A stretch of DNA of 64,000 nt from CAWEDP01 sp963807925. Its GTDB lineage: Bacteria; Acidobacteriota; Vicinamibacteria; Vicinamibacterales; CAVVIG01. A program made the translations under genes and the position numbers. Within the stretch, counting starts at the first letter, position 1. Every line of letters starts with the position of its first letter. Below, in pieces: positions 8,863 through 20,045 of the stretch. The stretch spans positions 1,240,001 through 1,304,000 of the forward strand of contig CAWEDP010000002.1 in the NCBI GenBank assembly GCA_963807925.1, written 5' to 3'. The notes below the pieces were generated by a model that saw only the letters and a program-made list of their open reading frames with translations, searched no databases and had not been told where the DNA came from.

Positions 8863-9555
8863 TCACGTCCTCGTGGTTCGTCGTTCGATGCGATTCTCGT
8901 ACCGTTCGCCGCGAACGACGTATCGCACGAAGATTCCCGGCGTGACGACCTCGTCCGGATCGATATCTCCCGCGCCGACGATCTCCTCGGCTTCGGCGAT
9001 CGTCACCCGAGCGGCCGTCGCCATCACCGGATTGAAGTTGCGGGCCGTGCGGTAATAGGTGAGATTGCCTTTCGGGTCGGCGCGGTGCGCGCGCACGAAC
9101 GCGAAATCTGCCGTCAGCGGCGCTTCGAGCACGTGCGGCTTGCCGTCGATGAGGCGCGTTTCCTTGCCCTCGGCGGCGAGCGTCCCGTACCCGGTTGGCG
9201 TGAAGAAGCCGCCGACGCCGGCCCCGCCCGCGCGAATGCGCTCGGCGAACGTCCCCTGCGGCACCAGCTCCAGGTCGAGCTCCCCGCTCAGGTACTGGCG
9301 CTCGAATTCCTTGTTCTCGCCGACATAGGTCGAGATCATCTTGCGGACCTGTCGCGACCGCAGCAGGATGCCGAGGCCGAAATCGTCGACGCCCGCGTTG
9401 TTGCTGATGACGGTCAGATTCTTCGTCCCGCGCTCGCGGACGGCCTTGATCAGGTTCTCGGGGATGCCGCACAGCCCGAAGCCGCCCATCATGATCGTGG
9501 CGCCGTCGGGCACCAGGGCGACCGCTTCGGCTGCGCTGGCGAGGACCTTGTTCAT
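8863..9555 (-). CDS. 3-oxoacid/acetate CoA-transferase subunit A
   Basis: A 230-residue alpha subunit of a class I CoA-transferase (ScoA/AtoD type). The glycine-rich CoA site is GATIMMGGFGLCGIPENLI near the N-terminus. Conserved segments NLTVISNNAG, ELVPQGTFAERIRAGGAG and DFAFVRAHRADPKGNL follow. Class I enzymes need a beta subunit carrying the catalytic glutamate, which normally follows directly. Here the next gene is a thiolase and no B subunit lies anywhere in the window. The pair must be completed elsewhere, or the A subunit is orphaned. The gene lies 19 bases after tyrA on the same strand. Confidence 0.9.
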   Translation of the reverse strand: MNKVLASAAEAVALVPDGATIMMGGFGLCGIPENLIKAVRERGTKNLTVISNNAGVDDFGLGILLRSRQVRKMISTYVGENKEFERQYLSGELDLELVPQGTFAERIRAGGAGVGGFFTPTGYGTLAAEGKETRLIDGKPHVLEAPLTADFAFVRAHRADPKGNLTYYRTARNFNPVMATAARVTIAEAEEIVGAGDIDPDEVVTPGIFVRYVVRGERYENRIERRTTRT

Positions 9556-9574
9556 AGCGCGATTCTTGCGGCAG

Positions 9575-10473
9575 CTATTTCACCAGCCGGTCGCGCCAGA
9601 GGTTCGCCGCGTCGAAGATCTCGGCGAGACGGTCGCCCGCCTCGAGGTCGTCGCGCAGATCGGTCAGGGTGGCGATCAGCGCGTCGAGAGCCGCGCGAAG
9701 TTCGTCGGCATTGGTGGCCGCGATGTCGCTCCAGATGCCGGCCGGGCTCGAGGCGAGCCGCGTGGTGTCGACGAGGCCCCGCCCCGCCAGTGCGAGCCCG
9801 TCCTCGCCGACGGCGTCGCCGATGACCGTCATGAGCGCGCTCGCGGTCAATTGCGGGAGATGACTGAGATAGCTCAGGAGACGATCGTGGGCCCGGACCG
9901 GGACGATCCGGGGATCGCCCCGAGCGCGGACACAAACGCCGACACCTTCTCGACCGCGTCGGCCGAACCGTCGTCGGCCGGCGTCAGCAGCCAGGGCCGG
10001 CTCGCGAAGAGATCCGGCCGCGCGTGCTCGAGCCCGCCTTTGGCGGCCCCGCCCAGGGGATGACCGCCGATGAAGGTGAACCGCGGCGGCAGCCGCCGCG
10101 CCGCCTCGACGATGATGCGTTTGGTGCTGCCGGTGTCGGTCACGACGGCCTGGCCGCGAACGTGCTCGTCCAGCCGGTCCAGGAGCGCGAGGTTCTGGCG
10201 GACCGGGGCGGCGAGGATCACGAGGTCGACCTCCGCGAGGACGATCAAGTCGTCTGCTGCCACGTCGATGGCGTGCAGGCGCATCGCCGTCTCCAGGACC
10301 TCCTTGCGGTCGACGGCCACCACGAGCGACGACGGCCAGAGCTGCCGCGAGGCGAGCGCAATCGACCCGCCGATCAGGCCGAGGCCGACGATGCCGATCT
10401 TCGCGAACACCGGCGGCCGTTCTTCCGGGCGCCGGCCGGGTTGAATGACGGGGAGCTCCAATCTCGCTACCAC
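9575..10473 (-). CDS. tyrA: Prephenate dehydrogenase (apparent frameshift)
   Basis: NAD(P)-dependent enzyme of the tyrosine branch. The Rossmann motif GLGLIGGSIALA and the catalytic-domain segment TFIGGHPLGGA lie in the first frame. After ALGAIP at about 9908-9912 the family sequence continues one frame over with HDRLLSYLSHLPQLTASAL, the usual substrate-binding histidine region, and ends WRDRLVK. One missing C in a run of Cs explains the shift. The corrected protein would be ~299 residues, normal for a monofunctional TyrA. The GTG start directly follows the DAHP synthase stop (TGAGTG), so translation is probably coupled. It is the last aromatic gene of the operon. Confidence 0.85.
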
Positions 10474-11520
10474 TCAGGATCCCCAGCCGCGGCGGGCCAC
10501 CGTCTCGAGGCAGATGCTGCGGCCGATGGCCGGCGCGATGATCCGGAGCTCCGCCATCAGCCGGTCGAACTGCGACGGGAACATCGACTGCGCGCCGTCG
10601 CTCAACGCGTGATCGGGATCGCAGTGCACCTCGATGAGCAGGCCGTCCGCGCCGGCGGCAATCGCCGCGCGCGCCACCGGCGCCACCTTGTCCCGGCGGC
10701 CCACGGCGTGGCTCGGATCGATCACCACCGGCAGATGGCTCATCTTCTGCACGATCGGAATGGCGGCGATATCGAGCGTGTTGCGCGTGGCGGTCTCGAA
10801 CGTGCGGATGCCGCGCTCGCAGAGGATCACGTCGGTGTTGCCGCCGCTCAGCACGTACTCCGCCGACAGCAGCCACTCCTCGATGGTGGCCGAGATGCCG
10901 CGCTTGAGGAGCACCGGCTTGCGCACGTGGCCGAGCTCGCGCAGCAGCGTGAAGTTCTGCATGTTGCGCGCGCCGACCTGATAGATGTCGACGTACTGGT
11001 CCATCACGTCGATCTGGCTCGCGTCCATCACCTCCGACACCAGGTACATCCCCTCGGCGTTGCACGCCGCGCGCAGCAGCTTGAGGCCGTCCTCGCCCAT
11101 GCCCTGGAAGCTGTACGGGGAGCTGCGCGGCTTGAACGCGCCGCCCCGGAGAATCTTCGCGCCGGCGCGCCGCACGGCAGCGGCCGTCGCGCTCACCTGC
11201 TTCTCGCTCTCCGCCGAGCAGGGCCCCGCCATCACGATCACCTCGTCGCCGCCGATGCGCACGTCGCCCACCGTCACGACCGTGTTGTCCGGCTTGAACG
11301 TGCGGCTCGCCAGCTTGTACGGCTCGGAGATCCGCAGAACTTCGTGGACGCCGTCGAGCATCTCGATGAGCGCCGCGTCGGGCCGCTTCTGTCCGACGAC
11401 GCCGAGCACCGTGCGGGTGACGCCGGTGGAGCGGTGCACGTCCATGCCCATCTCGACGAGACGCGACACGACCTGCTCGATCTGCGCTTCCGTCGCCCGT
11501 TCTTCCATTACGACAACCAT
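10474..11520 (-). CDS. aroF: 3-deoxy-7-phosphoheptulonate synthase (AroF, I-beta type)
   Basis: First committed step of the shikimate pathway: condensation of PEP and erythrose-4-phosphate. The N-terminal ~75 residues form a ferredoxin-like (ACT-like) domain that, in Thermotoga-type enzymes, confers feedback inhibition. The TIM-barrel core has VIVMAGPCSAES, ILRGGAFKPRSSPYSFQG, PVLLKRGISATIEEW, ILCERG and DPSHAVGRRDKV, with metal and PEP ligands in place. The start at ATG 11520 is supported by GGAGGA ten bases upstream; an in-frame ATG at 11553 lacks such a site. About 348 residues. Placing this entry enzyme in the trp operon puts total aromatic flux under the same leader. Confidence 0.95.
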   Translation of the reverse strand: MVVVMEERATEAQIEQVVSRLVEMGMDVHRSTGVTRTVLGVVGQKRPDAALIEMLDGVHEVLRISEPYKLASRTFKPDNTVVTVGDVRIGGDEVIVMAGPCSAESEKQVSATAAAVRRAGAKILRGGAFKPRSSPYSFQGMGEDGLKLLRAACNAEGMYLVSEVMDASQIDVMDQYVDIYQVGARNMQNFTLLRELGHVRKPVLLKRGISATIEEWLLSAEYVLSGGNTDVILCERGIRTFETATRNTLDIAAIPIVQKMSHLPVVIDPSHAVGRRDKVAPVARAAIAAGADGLLIEVHCDPDHALSDGAQSMFPSQFDRLMAELRIIAPAIGRSICLETVARRGWGS

Positions 11521-11572
11521 GGCGTCTGTGTCCTCCAGATGGCGAACCTTCATTGTAGTCTGCTGCCTCGCG

Positions 11573-11893
11573 TCACCGGCCGCGGGGCTCGACGTCCTCG
11601 AGCGGGTCGGCGCCGTCGTGCACGACGCGGCGCTCCAGGCGCCGCGCTTCGTCGATGATCCGCTCGAACAGCCGGCCGATCGCGTCCGGCCCGAGCGGCC
11701 CTTCCGCGGCAATGCTGCGCACGTGCGCCAGCACGTCCTTCTCCCGGTCCGGCTGATACACCTCGACGCCCTGCTCCTTCTTCAGGCGGCCGACCTCGCA
11801 CACGCAGCGCGCCCGCTCGTTGAGCAGGCGGACCAGCACCTCGTCCACGCGGTCGATGTCGCGCCGCAGGTCGTCCAGACTCGAGCTCGTCAT
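11573..11893 (-). CDS. Chorismate mutase (AroQ class)
   Basis: A 106-residue all-helical AroQ mutase converting chorismate to prephenate for tyrosine and phenylalanine. Signature residues lie in LDDLRRDIDRVDEVLVRLLN, then RARCVCEVGRLKKEQ (lysine and arginine ligands) and PDREKDVL. The ATG at 11893 sits in an ATGA overlap with the trpA stop, and a GGGGA stretch precedes it. This is a free-standing mutase, not fused to DAHP synthase or PheA. With tyrA two genes downstream it supplies the tyrosine branch. No prephenate dehydratase is seen in the window. Confidence 0.93.
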   Translation of the reverse strand: MTSSSLDDLRRDIDRVDEVLVRLLNERARCVCEVGRLKKEQGVEVYQPDREKDVLAHVRSIAAEGPLGPDAIGRLFERIIDEARRLERRVVHDGADPLEDVEPRGR

Positions 11894-12684
11894 ACCGTCA
11901 CGTCCCCTTTGAGCCATCGCACGTACCCTTCCACGCGGTCGACGAGCGCCGGCGATCCGCTCTCGCGGGCGATGATCGACACCAGGGCGCTGCCGACGAC
12001 GGCCGCGTCGGCGTACCCGCATACTTCGGTCACGTGCTCGGGCCGGGAGATGCCGAACCCGAGGGCAACCGGCATCGAGGTGTGCGCCCGGATTCGCGCC
12101 ACGAGATCGGCGGCGCCCGAGGCCACCATCTCGCGGGCGCCGGTCACCCCGAGCCGGGAAATGCCGTACAGAAACCCGCTCCCCAGTGCCGCCGCCCGCG
12201 CGATGCGCGCGTCGCTCGTCGTCGGGCTGAGAAGAAAGATCGTGTCCAGGCCGACGCTTTGCAGCGCGCGGTGAAAGTCGTCCGCCTCTTCGACCGGCAG
12301 ATCGAGCGCCAGCACGCCGTCGGCCCCGCTGTCGGCGGCGCGCCGCACGAAGGCCTCGACGCCCATGCGGAAGAGCGGGTTGGCGTAGCTGAAGAGCACG
12401 ATCGGCGCCGCGACGTGTGGACGCACGTCGGCGACCAGCGCGAGCGCCGCCTTCAGACTGCCGCCCGCGGCGAGCGCCCGCTCGGTCGCGCGCTGAATCA
12501 CCGGGCCGTCGGCGAGCGGATCGGAAAACGGCACGCCGACCTCGAGCAGGTCGGCGCCCGCGCGGTCGAGCGCGCGCAGAATCTGCGCCGAGCGCGCCAG
12601 GTCCGGATCGCCGGCCGTCGTGTAGGTCACCAGTCCCGGCCGCTTCGCCGCGCGCAATCGGTCGAAGGTGTCTTTGATCCGCAT
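11890..12684 (-). CDS. trpA: Tryptophan synthase alpha chain
   Basis: A TIM-barrel aldolase that releases indole from indole-3-glycerol phosphate and channels it to TrpB. 264 residues, the usual size. The catalytic Glu is in LLEVGVPFSDPLADGPVIQ and the catalytic Asp in GVLALDLPVEE. The phosphate-binding loop GFGISRPEHV is also present. The ATG at 12684 lies two bases after the trpB stop, and the stop overlaps the chorismate mutase ATG. Confidence 0.97.
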   Translation of the reverse strand: MRIKDTFDRLRAAKRPGLVTYTTAGDPDLARSAQILRALDRAGADLLEVGVPFSDPLADGPVIQRATERALAAGGSLKAALALVADVRPHVAAPIVLFSYANPLFRMGVEAFVRRAADSGADGVLALDLPVEEADDFHRALQSVGLDTIFLLSPTTSDARIARAAALGSGFLYGISRLGVTGAREMVASGAADLVARIRAHTSMPVALGFGISRPEHVTEVCGYADAAVVGSALVSIIARESGSPALVDRVEGYVRWLKGDVTV

Positions 12685-12686
12685 GC

Positions 12687-13892
<1,206 letters not shown>

Positions 13893-13909
13893 GATGTTCT
13901 GCCCCGCCG

Positions 13910-15385
13910 TCAACGGGCCGTCGCCTCGGCGCGCGCGGCCGCCTCGACGAGCGCCTTGATGCGCGAGGGATCCTTGACGCCCGGCGCGACTTCGACACCC
14001 GAAGACACGTCGATGCCGAACGGCCGAACCCGCTCGATGGCGTCGGCGACGTTGTCGGGCGTCAACCCCCCGGCCAGGACGATGCGCCGTTTCGCCGCGA
14101 TCGCGGCCGCGCGCGTCCAGTCGGTCGTCTGCCCGGTCCCGCCGCGCCTCGCCGGATCGTGCGCGTCCAGCAGCAGCACCGTGCTCAGGTCCCACCGCTC
14201 GATGTCTTCGTCGGTCGCGGCGGTCAACGCAATCGCCTTCGCCACCGGCCGTGTGATGTGCGCGGCGTACTCGACCGTCTCGTCGCCGTGCAACTGGACG
14301 GCGTCCAGGCCCACGAGCTCGCCGATGGCGTTGACCTCGTCGGCGGTCTGGTTCACGAACACGCCGACCCTGCTGACGAACCCCGGCAGCCTGTCGGCGA
14401 TCGCGCGGGCCCGCTCCGGCGCGATGAACCGGGGGCTGCGCGGCCAGAACACGAACCCGATCGCCAGGGCGCCGCAGTCGATGGCGGCCCGCGCATCCTC
14501 GAGCCGCGTGATGCCGCACACCTTGATCAGAAAGGGAGGCCGCGCCGATCCCGGCGGGGCCAGGCGTCTCGCGGTCACGCATCCCGCGAGCAGCTCGCGG
14601 AGGGCTCCACCCGGATCGGCGGCGGTCATGAGCCGTTCGCCGATCAGAAACCCGCGGTAGCCGCGCACGTACAAGCGATCGATATCCGGGGCGTCCCGCA
14701 GCCCGCTTTCGCTCACGGCGAGGACGCCGGCCGGCGTGCGGTCGATCAGCGTCTCCGACGCGTGCAGGTCGACCTCGAGCGTGCGCAGATTCCGGTTGTT
14801 CACGCCGACGATCCCCGCCCCGGCATCGACAGCCCCCATCAGCTCGTCGAGCGTGTGCACCTCCACGAGCGCATCGAGGCCGAGCGCCTCCGCGCGCCCG
14901 AGCAACTGCCCGAGCTCGGGCGGCTGGAGCGCGGCGGCGATCAGCAGGACCGCATCGGCGCCGGCCGCCCTGGCCTCGAACAGTTGATACTCCGAGACGA
15001 TGAAGTCCTTCCGCAGCAGCGGCACGTCGACGGCTGCCCGCACCGCCGTGAGATGCTCGACCGAGCCGTCGAAGAAGGTCGGCTCGGTCAGCACGGAAAT
15101 CGCCGCGGCGCCCGCCGCCTGGTATCCCGAGGCGATCGCCGCCGGATCGTAGGCGGCGCGCAGAACGCCGCGCGACGGCGATCGGCGCTTGCACTCGGCG
15201 ATCACGTTGAGCCGATCGCGGCGCGCGAGCGCATCCCGGAACCGTTCCTTTCGCGGTGGCCGCCGGTCGGCCTGACGCGCCACGGCGTCGAGCGGCAGCC
15301 GCTCGGCGCGAGCCTCGACGATCCGCCGGGTCGCCGCGACAATCGTGGCGAGCAGGTCCGCGCCGGCGCTGGTCTCGATCGTCAT
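13910..15385 (-). CDS. trpCF: Bifunctional indole-3-glycerol phosphate synthase / phosphoribosylanthranilate isomerase
   Basis: One 491-residue chain with two TIM barrels. Residues ~1-265 are TrpC (VIAECKRRSPSRG, PLLRKDFIVSEYQ, NNRNLRTLEVD). Residues ~280-475 are TrpF (IKVCGITRLEDA, VQLHGDE, VLAGGLTPDNV, FGIDVSSGVE). Order and layout are those of the E. coli TrpCF fusion; most bacteria keep the genes separate, and whether the fusion is independent is unknown. The ATG overlaps the trpD stop as TGATG, giving tight coupling; an in-frame GTG lies one codon upstream. Confidence 0.96.
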   Translation of the reverse strand: MTIETSAGADLLATIVAATRRIVEARAERLPLDAVARQADRRPPRKERFRDALARRDRLNVIAECKRRSPSRGVLRAAYDPAAIASGYQAAGAAAISVLTEPTFFDGSVEHLTAVRAAVDVPLLRKDFIVSEYQLFEARAAGADAVLLIAAALQPPELGQLLGRAEALGLDALVEVHTLDELMGAVDAGAGIVGVNNRNLRTLEVDLHASETLIDRTPAGVLAVSESGLRDAPDIDRLYVRGYRGFLIGERLMTAADPGGALRELLAGCVTARRLAPPGSARPPFLIKVCGITRLEDARAAIDCGALAIGFVFWPRSPRFIAPERARAIADRLPGFVSRVGVFVNQTADEVNAIGELVGLDAVQLHGDETVEYAAHITRPVAKAIALTAATDEDIERWDLSTVLLLDAHDPARRGGTGQTTDWTRAAAIAAKRRIVLAGGLTPDNVADAIERVRPFGIDVSSGVEVAPGVKDPSRIKALVEAAARAEATAR

Positions 15386-16422
15386 CACGCCCCGACTCCG
15401 GCCGGCCGCTCATCGGCGGTCGAAAGCGAGACGAGCCGATCGAGCCTACGCTTCGCCTCCCCGTGGTCGATCGCGCGCGCCGCGCGGGCGATGCCGGTCT
15501 CGATGGAATCCACGGCGCCCGCAATGAACAGCGACGCCCCCGCGTTGACAAGGACGACGTCGCGAGCCGCGCCGCGCGCGCCCGCCAGGACCTCTTCGAT
15601 GATCCGCGCGTTCTGCACGGCAGTCGCGCCGGCGAGCGCGCCCGGCGCCGCTTTCGCCACCCCGAGCTCCGCCGGGTGCAGGTAGAACGTGTTCACGGCG
15701 CCGTCCCGCCCTTCCGACACCTTGGTGTACCCCGTCGTCGAGATCTCGTCCACGCCATCGGCACCGTGCACGACCCACACGCGCGTCGAGCCCAGCTGGA
15801 GCAGCGCGCGCGCGATCAGCTCGGTCAATTCCGGCCGCGGCACGCCGACGAGCTGACGGGTCGCGCCAGCCGGGTTGGTGAGCGGCCCGAGCAGGTTGAA
15901 GGCGGTTCTGACGCCCAGCTCGCGCCGCACCGCCGCGGCGTGCCGCATCGAGGGGTGGAACGTCGGCGCGAAGAAGAAGCCGATGCCCGCCTCCTCGAGG
16001 CAGCGTTCGACGACGGCGGGCGGCGCCGCGACGCGCACGCCCAGCGCCTCGAACACGTCGGCGCTGCCCGACAGGCTCGACACGGAGCGATTCCCGTGCT
16101 TCGCCACGCGCACCCCGCAGGCGGCCACCACGATCGCCGCGCACGACGAGATGTTGAAGGTGCCGGACCGGTCGCCACCCGTGCCGCAGGTGTCGAACAC
16201 GTCGCGATGCTCGTGCGCGAGCGGCACCGCGTGCGCGCGCATGGCGCGCGCCAGGCCGACGATTTCGGCCGGCCGCTCGCCCTTGATTGCAAGGCCGATC
16301 AGAAAGCCCGCCAGCGGAGCCGGCGCCGCGCGCCCCTGCATGACCTCGGTCATGGCCGCGGCGGCCTCCTCGGTCGTCAGGTCCTCGTGTCGCGTCAGCT
16401 TGTCGATGAGCTGCGGGAACAT
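15385..16422 (-). CDS. trpD: Anthranilate phosphoribosyltransferase
   Basis: Transfers phosphoribose from PRPP to anthranilate; 345 residues. The PRPP loop is FDTCGTGGDRSGTFNIS, the anthranilate tunnel motif is AKHGNRSVSS, and FNLLGPLTNPA and HGADGVDE are standard. It is not fused to TrpG here: trpG ends four bases upstream. Confidence 0.97.
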   Translation of the reverse strand: MFPQLIDKLTRHEDLTTEEAAAAMTEVMQGRAAPAPLAGFLIGLAIKGERPAEIVGLARAMRAHAVPLAHEHRDVFDTCGTGGDRSGTFNISSCAAIVVAACGVRVAKHGNRSVSSLSGSADVFEALGVRVAAPPAVVERCLEEAGIGFFFAPTFHPSMRHAAAVRRELGVRTAFNLLGPLTNPAGATRQLVGVPRPELTELIARALLQLGSTRVWVVHGADGVDEISTTGYTKVSEGRDGAVNTFYLHPAELGVAKAAPGALAGATAVQNARIIEEVLAGARGAARDVVLVNAGASLFIAGAVDSIETGIARAARAIDHGEAKRRLDRLVSLSTADERPAGVGA

Positions 16423-16426
16423 CGCG

Positions 16427-17002
<576 letters not shown>

Positions 17003-17004
17003 GG

Positions 17005-18477
17005 TCAGAGCCCCGCCTGCGCCAGTTCGAGCGCGCGAACCAGCGCGCGCGCCTTGTCGCGCGTCTCCTCGTACTCGGCCGCCGGATTGGAATCCATCAC
17101 GATTCCGGCGCCCGCCTGCACGAACGCCTTGCCCTTCGACATGATGACGGTCCGGATGGCGATGCAGAAATCGAGGTTGCCCGCGAAATCGAGATACCCG
17201 ACGGCGCCGGCGTAGAGGCCGCGTCCAGACGGCTCGAGCTCATGGATGATCTGCATCGCCCGCACCTTCGGCGCCCCCGACACCGTGCCGGCCGGAAAAC
17301 ACGACACCAGGGCGTCGAACCGATCGCGGTCGCCGGCCAGCCGGCCTTCCACGATCGAGGTCAGGTGCATCACGTGGGAGAAACGATCGAGGCCCATGAA
17401 CTGCGGCACGCGGACCGACCCGTACTCGCACACGCGGCCGACGTCGTTGCGGCCCAGATCGACCAGCATGACGTGCTCCGCGCGCTCCTTCTCGTTGCGC
17501 TTGAGCTCCTCGCCGAGCCTCAGATCCTCGTCCGGCGTGCGCCCGCGCGGCCGGGTTCCCGCGATCGGGTGCGTCTCGACGCGCGATCCTTCCACCCGTA
17601 CCAGCATCTCGGGCGACGATCCGACGACCGAGACGCCGCCCATGCGGATGAAGTACATGTAGGGCGACGGGTTGACGTGCCGCAGCGCGCGGTACACGGT
17701 GAATGGCTCGGCCGCCACCTCGGCCTCGAATCGCTGCGACAGCACGACCTGGTAGATGTCGCCGGCCGCGATGTGCTCCTTGGCCGCCCGCACCTGTGCC
17801 TCGAACGCGTCCTTCGTGTAGTTCGATCGCAGCTCCAGCGTCTGAGCCGACCCCCGCGCCGGTGACGACAGGCTGCGCTCCAGCTCGCGCTCGAGAAACG
17901 CGATCTTGGCGCACGCGAACTGATACAGCGACTCGAGCTCCTCGTCGGCCGTAATCCGGGCGTTGGCGATGATCAGGATCCGATGCTGCACGTGATCGAA
18001 GGCCAGCACCGTGTCGAACAGCATGAAGCCGGCGGTGTCCGCGCCGTCGGTCGAGGCGCCGAGATCGCCGAGCACCGGCTCGAACCACGACGATGCGCCG
18101 TACCCGAGGTACCCGACCGCGCCCCCCGTGAAGCGCGGGAGCTCCGGCACGAACGGCGACTGGAAGTCGGCCATCAGCCGCCGGAGCGCGTCGATGAACG
18201 GCTCGTCGGTCGCGGCGAGGGTTCCCGCCTGCTCGAACGTGGTGCGGCCGTCGCGCGCGCGCAGGATGAGAAACGGATCCTTTCCGAGGAACGAATAGCG
18301 GCCGACGTGCTCGCCCCCTTCCACGCTCTCGAGAAGAAACGCGTAGTCGGCGTGCTCGGCGATCTTGAGGAACGCCGATACCGGCGTGAAGAGGTCGGCG
18401 ACCACTTCCTTGCACACGGGCACGAACGTGCCGCGCCGGGCCAGTTCCTTGAACTCGTCAAACGACGTGATTTCCAT
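17005..18477 (-). CDS. trpE: Anthranilate synthase component I
   Basis: A 490-residue chorismate-binding enzyme making anthranilate, with a 5' N-terminal region containing the tryptophan feedback site (LLESVEGGEHVGRYSFLG). Catalytic-core segments are IAAGDIYQVVLSQRF, GSSPEMLVR, IAGTRPRGRT, FPAGTVSGAPKVRAMQII and QAGAGIVMDS. The ATG at 18477 lies inside the last 20 bases of aroDE, so translation of the two is overlapped. PabB is an alternative, but adjacency to trpG-trpD and the LLES motif favour TrpE. Confidence 0.96.
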   Translation of the reverse strand: MEITSFDEFKELARRGTFVPVCKEVVADLFTPVSAFLKIAEHADYAFLLESVEGGEHVGRYSFLGKDPFLILRARDGRTTFEQAGTLAATDEPFIDALRRLMADFQSPFVPELPRFTGGAVGYLGYGASSWFEPVLGDLGASTDGADTAGFMLFDTVLAFDHVQHRILIIANARITADEELESLYQFACAKIAFLERELERSLSSPARGSAQTLELRSNYTKDAFEAQVRAAKEHIAAGDIYQVVLSQRFEAEVAAEPFTVYRALRHVNPSPYMYFIRMGGVSVVGSSPEMLVRVEGSRVETHPIAGTRPRGRTPDEDLRLGEELKRNEKERAEHVMLVDLGRNDVGRVCEYGSVRVPQFMGLDRFSHVMHLTSIVEGRLAGDRDRFDALVSCFPAGTVSGAPKVRAMQIIHELEPSGRGLYAGAVGYLDFAGNLDFCIAIRTVIMSKGKAFVQAGAGIVMDSNPAAEYEETRDKARALVRALELAQAGL

Positions 18478-19933
18478 AATCGACGAACTCCGCCAGCCGC
18501 TGTTCGGCCGCTCTTCGCATGACGTCGGCGGACGGGGGCACGCCGGTCCACCACTCGAACGCCTGCCGCGCCTGGCCCACCAGCATCTCGAGGCCGCCGA
18601 TCGTCCGGCAGCCGGCCCGTTCGGCGTCCTCCAGCAGTCGCGTCTTCGGCGGGTTGTAGACCAGGTCGTACACCACGGCGCCCGTCAAGAGCGCCGGTGG
18701 AATCGGCGTCTCGTTCACACGCGGGTGCATGCCGACGGGCGTGCAGTTCACCAGCAGATCCCACGATCCCGGCTCGGGCGGCCACCCCCCGACCGCGCCG
18801 GCAACGAGCGCGGCCACCTCCGCCGCCCGCCGTCGATCGCGTCCGTGCACGGTCACGCGGGCGTTCTGGCTCGCCAGCCCGATCGCCACGGCCCGCGCGG
18901 CTCCGCCGGTCCCGGCGACGGCGGCGCGCGCGCCGCCGAGCGCGACGCGTCCCATGAGCGGGGCGAGAAACCCCTGCACGTCGGTGTTGTCGCCGGTCCA
19001 CCGATCCCCGGTCATGCGAATCGTGTTGACGGCGCCCACGCGGGACGCCAGGTCGGTGCTGTCGTTCACGCGCTCGAACATCTGCACCTTGTACGGGATC
19101 GTGACGCTCGCGCCCTTCAACCCGAACGCCGTCGCGAACCGCACGAAGTCCTCGACGTCCACCGCCGGGAGGGGAAGATAGATGGCGTCGATCCCCGCCG
19201 CGCCGAACGCGGCATTGTGCATGGCCGGAGACACCGAGTGGCCGACCGGCAAGCCGGCGATCCCGTACAGCGCCGTGCCGGTCCCCAGCGAACGAAACCG
19301 GAACTCGTTGACGAGCGTCGCCGGCGTCAGCTGGCCGACGGTCTCCAGCGTTCCGGCGTAGCTCCAGATCGATCCGAAGCCCGAGGGCCAGGCGCGCGTG
19401 ATCGCGCCGGATTCGCCCATGCCGACGATGACCAGGCCCCGGCGATGGTCCTCCTCCCGGCACGCGCGCGCGATCTGCAGCAGCGTCACGCAGTCACCGA
19501 GCCGGGTGGTGGACGCGGCGACCTTGACGACGTCCGCGCCTCGCGCCCGGAGCGCGCGAATCCTGGCCTCGAGGTCGGACGGCACGCCGCCGAAATGGTG
19601 TTCCGACAGCACGACGCGCGTCCCGTGCGCCCGCGCGATCAGGTCGTCGAATCCCGCCCGCGCCTCGACGTCGATCCACTCCGCGCCAGCAGCGATCGCA
19701 TCGCTCAGGATGCGCCTGCGTTCCTCCTCCGACCCGCGGAACGATCCGCCTTCCCACGCCGCCCGGCACGTCACGATCGCCGGCCGTCGTCGCCCCTCGA
19801 GAGCCGCGTGGACGTCGGGGTCGCGAACCGTGTCGAGGCGCAGCTCGATCAGATCGGCGTCGACAACGGCATCCCGCTGCCGGCGAAGGTCGGCCGTGGT
19901 CGGCGCGGAGATCGTGACACAGAGACGTTGCAT
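18458..19933 (-). CDS. aroDE: Bifunctional 3-dehydroquinate dehydratase (type I) / shikimate dehydrogenase
   Basis: A 491-residue fusion catalysing two consecutive shikimate steps. Residues ~1-225 form a type I DHQ dehydratase: ELRLD, the catalytic His in LSEHHFGG, and the Schiff-base Lys in DVVKVAAST near residue 134. Residues ~232-490 form shikimate dehydrogenase: GLPVGHSVSPAMHNAAF, catalytic Lys in KGASVTIPYK, NTIR, GDNTDVQGF, the NADP loop AGTGGAARAV and NCTPVGM. This domain order is the one known from plants and from some bacteria. ATG 19933 begins the family sequence MQRLCVTISAP. It is the first gene after the attenuator, so the leader controls the whole operon. Confidence 0.96.
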   Translation of the reverse strand: MQRLCVTISAPTTADLRRQRDAVVDADLIELRLDTVRDPDVHAALEGRRRPAIVTCRAAWEGGSFRGSEEERRRILSDAIAAGAEWIDVEARAGFDDLIARAHGTRVVLSEHHFGGVPSDLEARIRALRARGADVVKVAASTTRLGDCVTLLQIARACREEDHRRGLVIVGMGESGAITRAWPSGFGSIWSYAGTLETVGQLTPATLVNEFRFRSLGTGTALYGIAGLPVGHSVSPAMHNAAFGAAGIDAIYLPLPAVDVEDFVRFATAFGLKGASVTIPYKVQMFERVNDSTDLASRVGAVNTIRMTGDRWTGDNTDVQGFLAPLMGRVALGGARAAVAGTGGAARAVAIGLASQNARVTVHGRDRRRAAEVAALVAGAVGGWPPEPGSWDLLVNCTPVGMHPRVNETPIPPALLTGAVVYDLVYNPPKTRLLEDAERAGCRTIGGLEMLVGQARQAFEWWTGVPPSADVMRRAAEQRLAEFVDYGNHVV

Positions 19934-19982
19934 CGTTCGAAGCGTCGGCCCGCATCGGACCGCACGCCGTGGCCCCCAGAAC

Positions 19983-20019
19983 AAAAAAGCCTCTTCAACC
20001 GCTGAGGCTGAAGAGGCTT
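19983..20019 (-). terminator. Intrinsic terminator acting as attenuator of the aro-trp operon
   Basis: On the minus strand an 11-bp perfect stem (AAGCCTCTTCA / TGAAGAGGCTT; 20019-20009 with 19997-19987) with an 11-base loop runs into six Ts. It lies ~50 bases before aroDE, inside the leader. Its 5' arm can also pair, over ten bases, with CTGAAGAGGC at 20071-20062 inside the leader reading frame. The two structures exclude each other. Confidence 0.85.
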
Positions 20020-20045
20020 GAGAAGTGCCCGGTGCGCTGTGGCGG

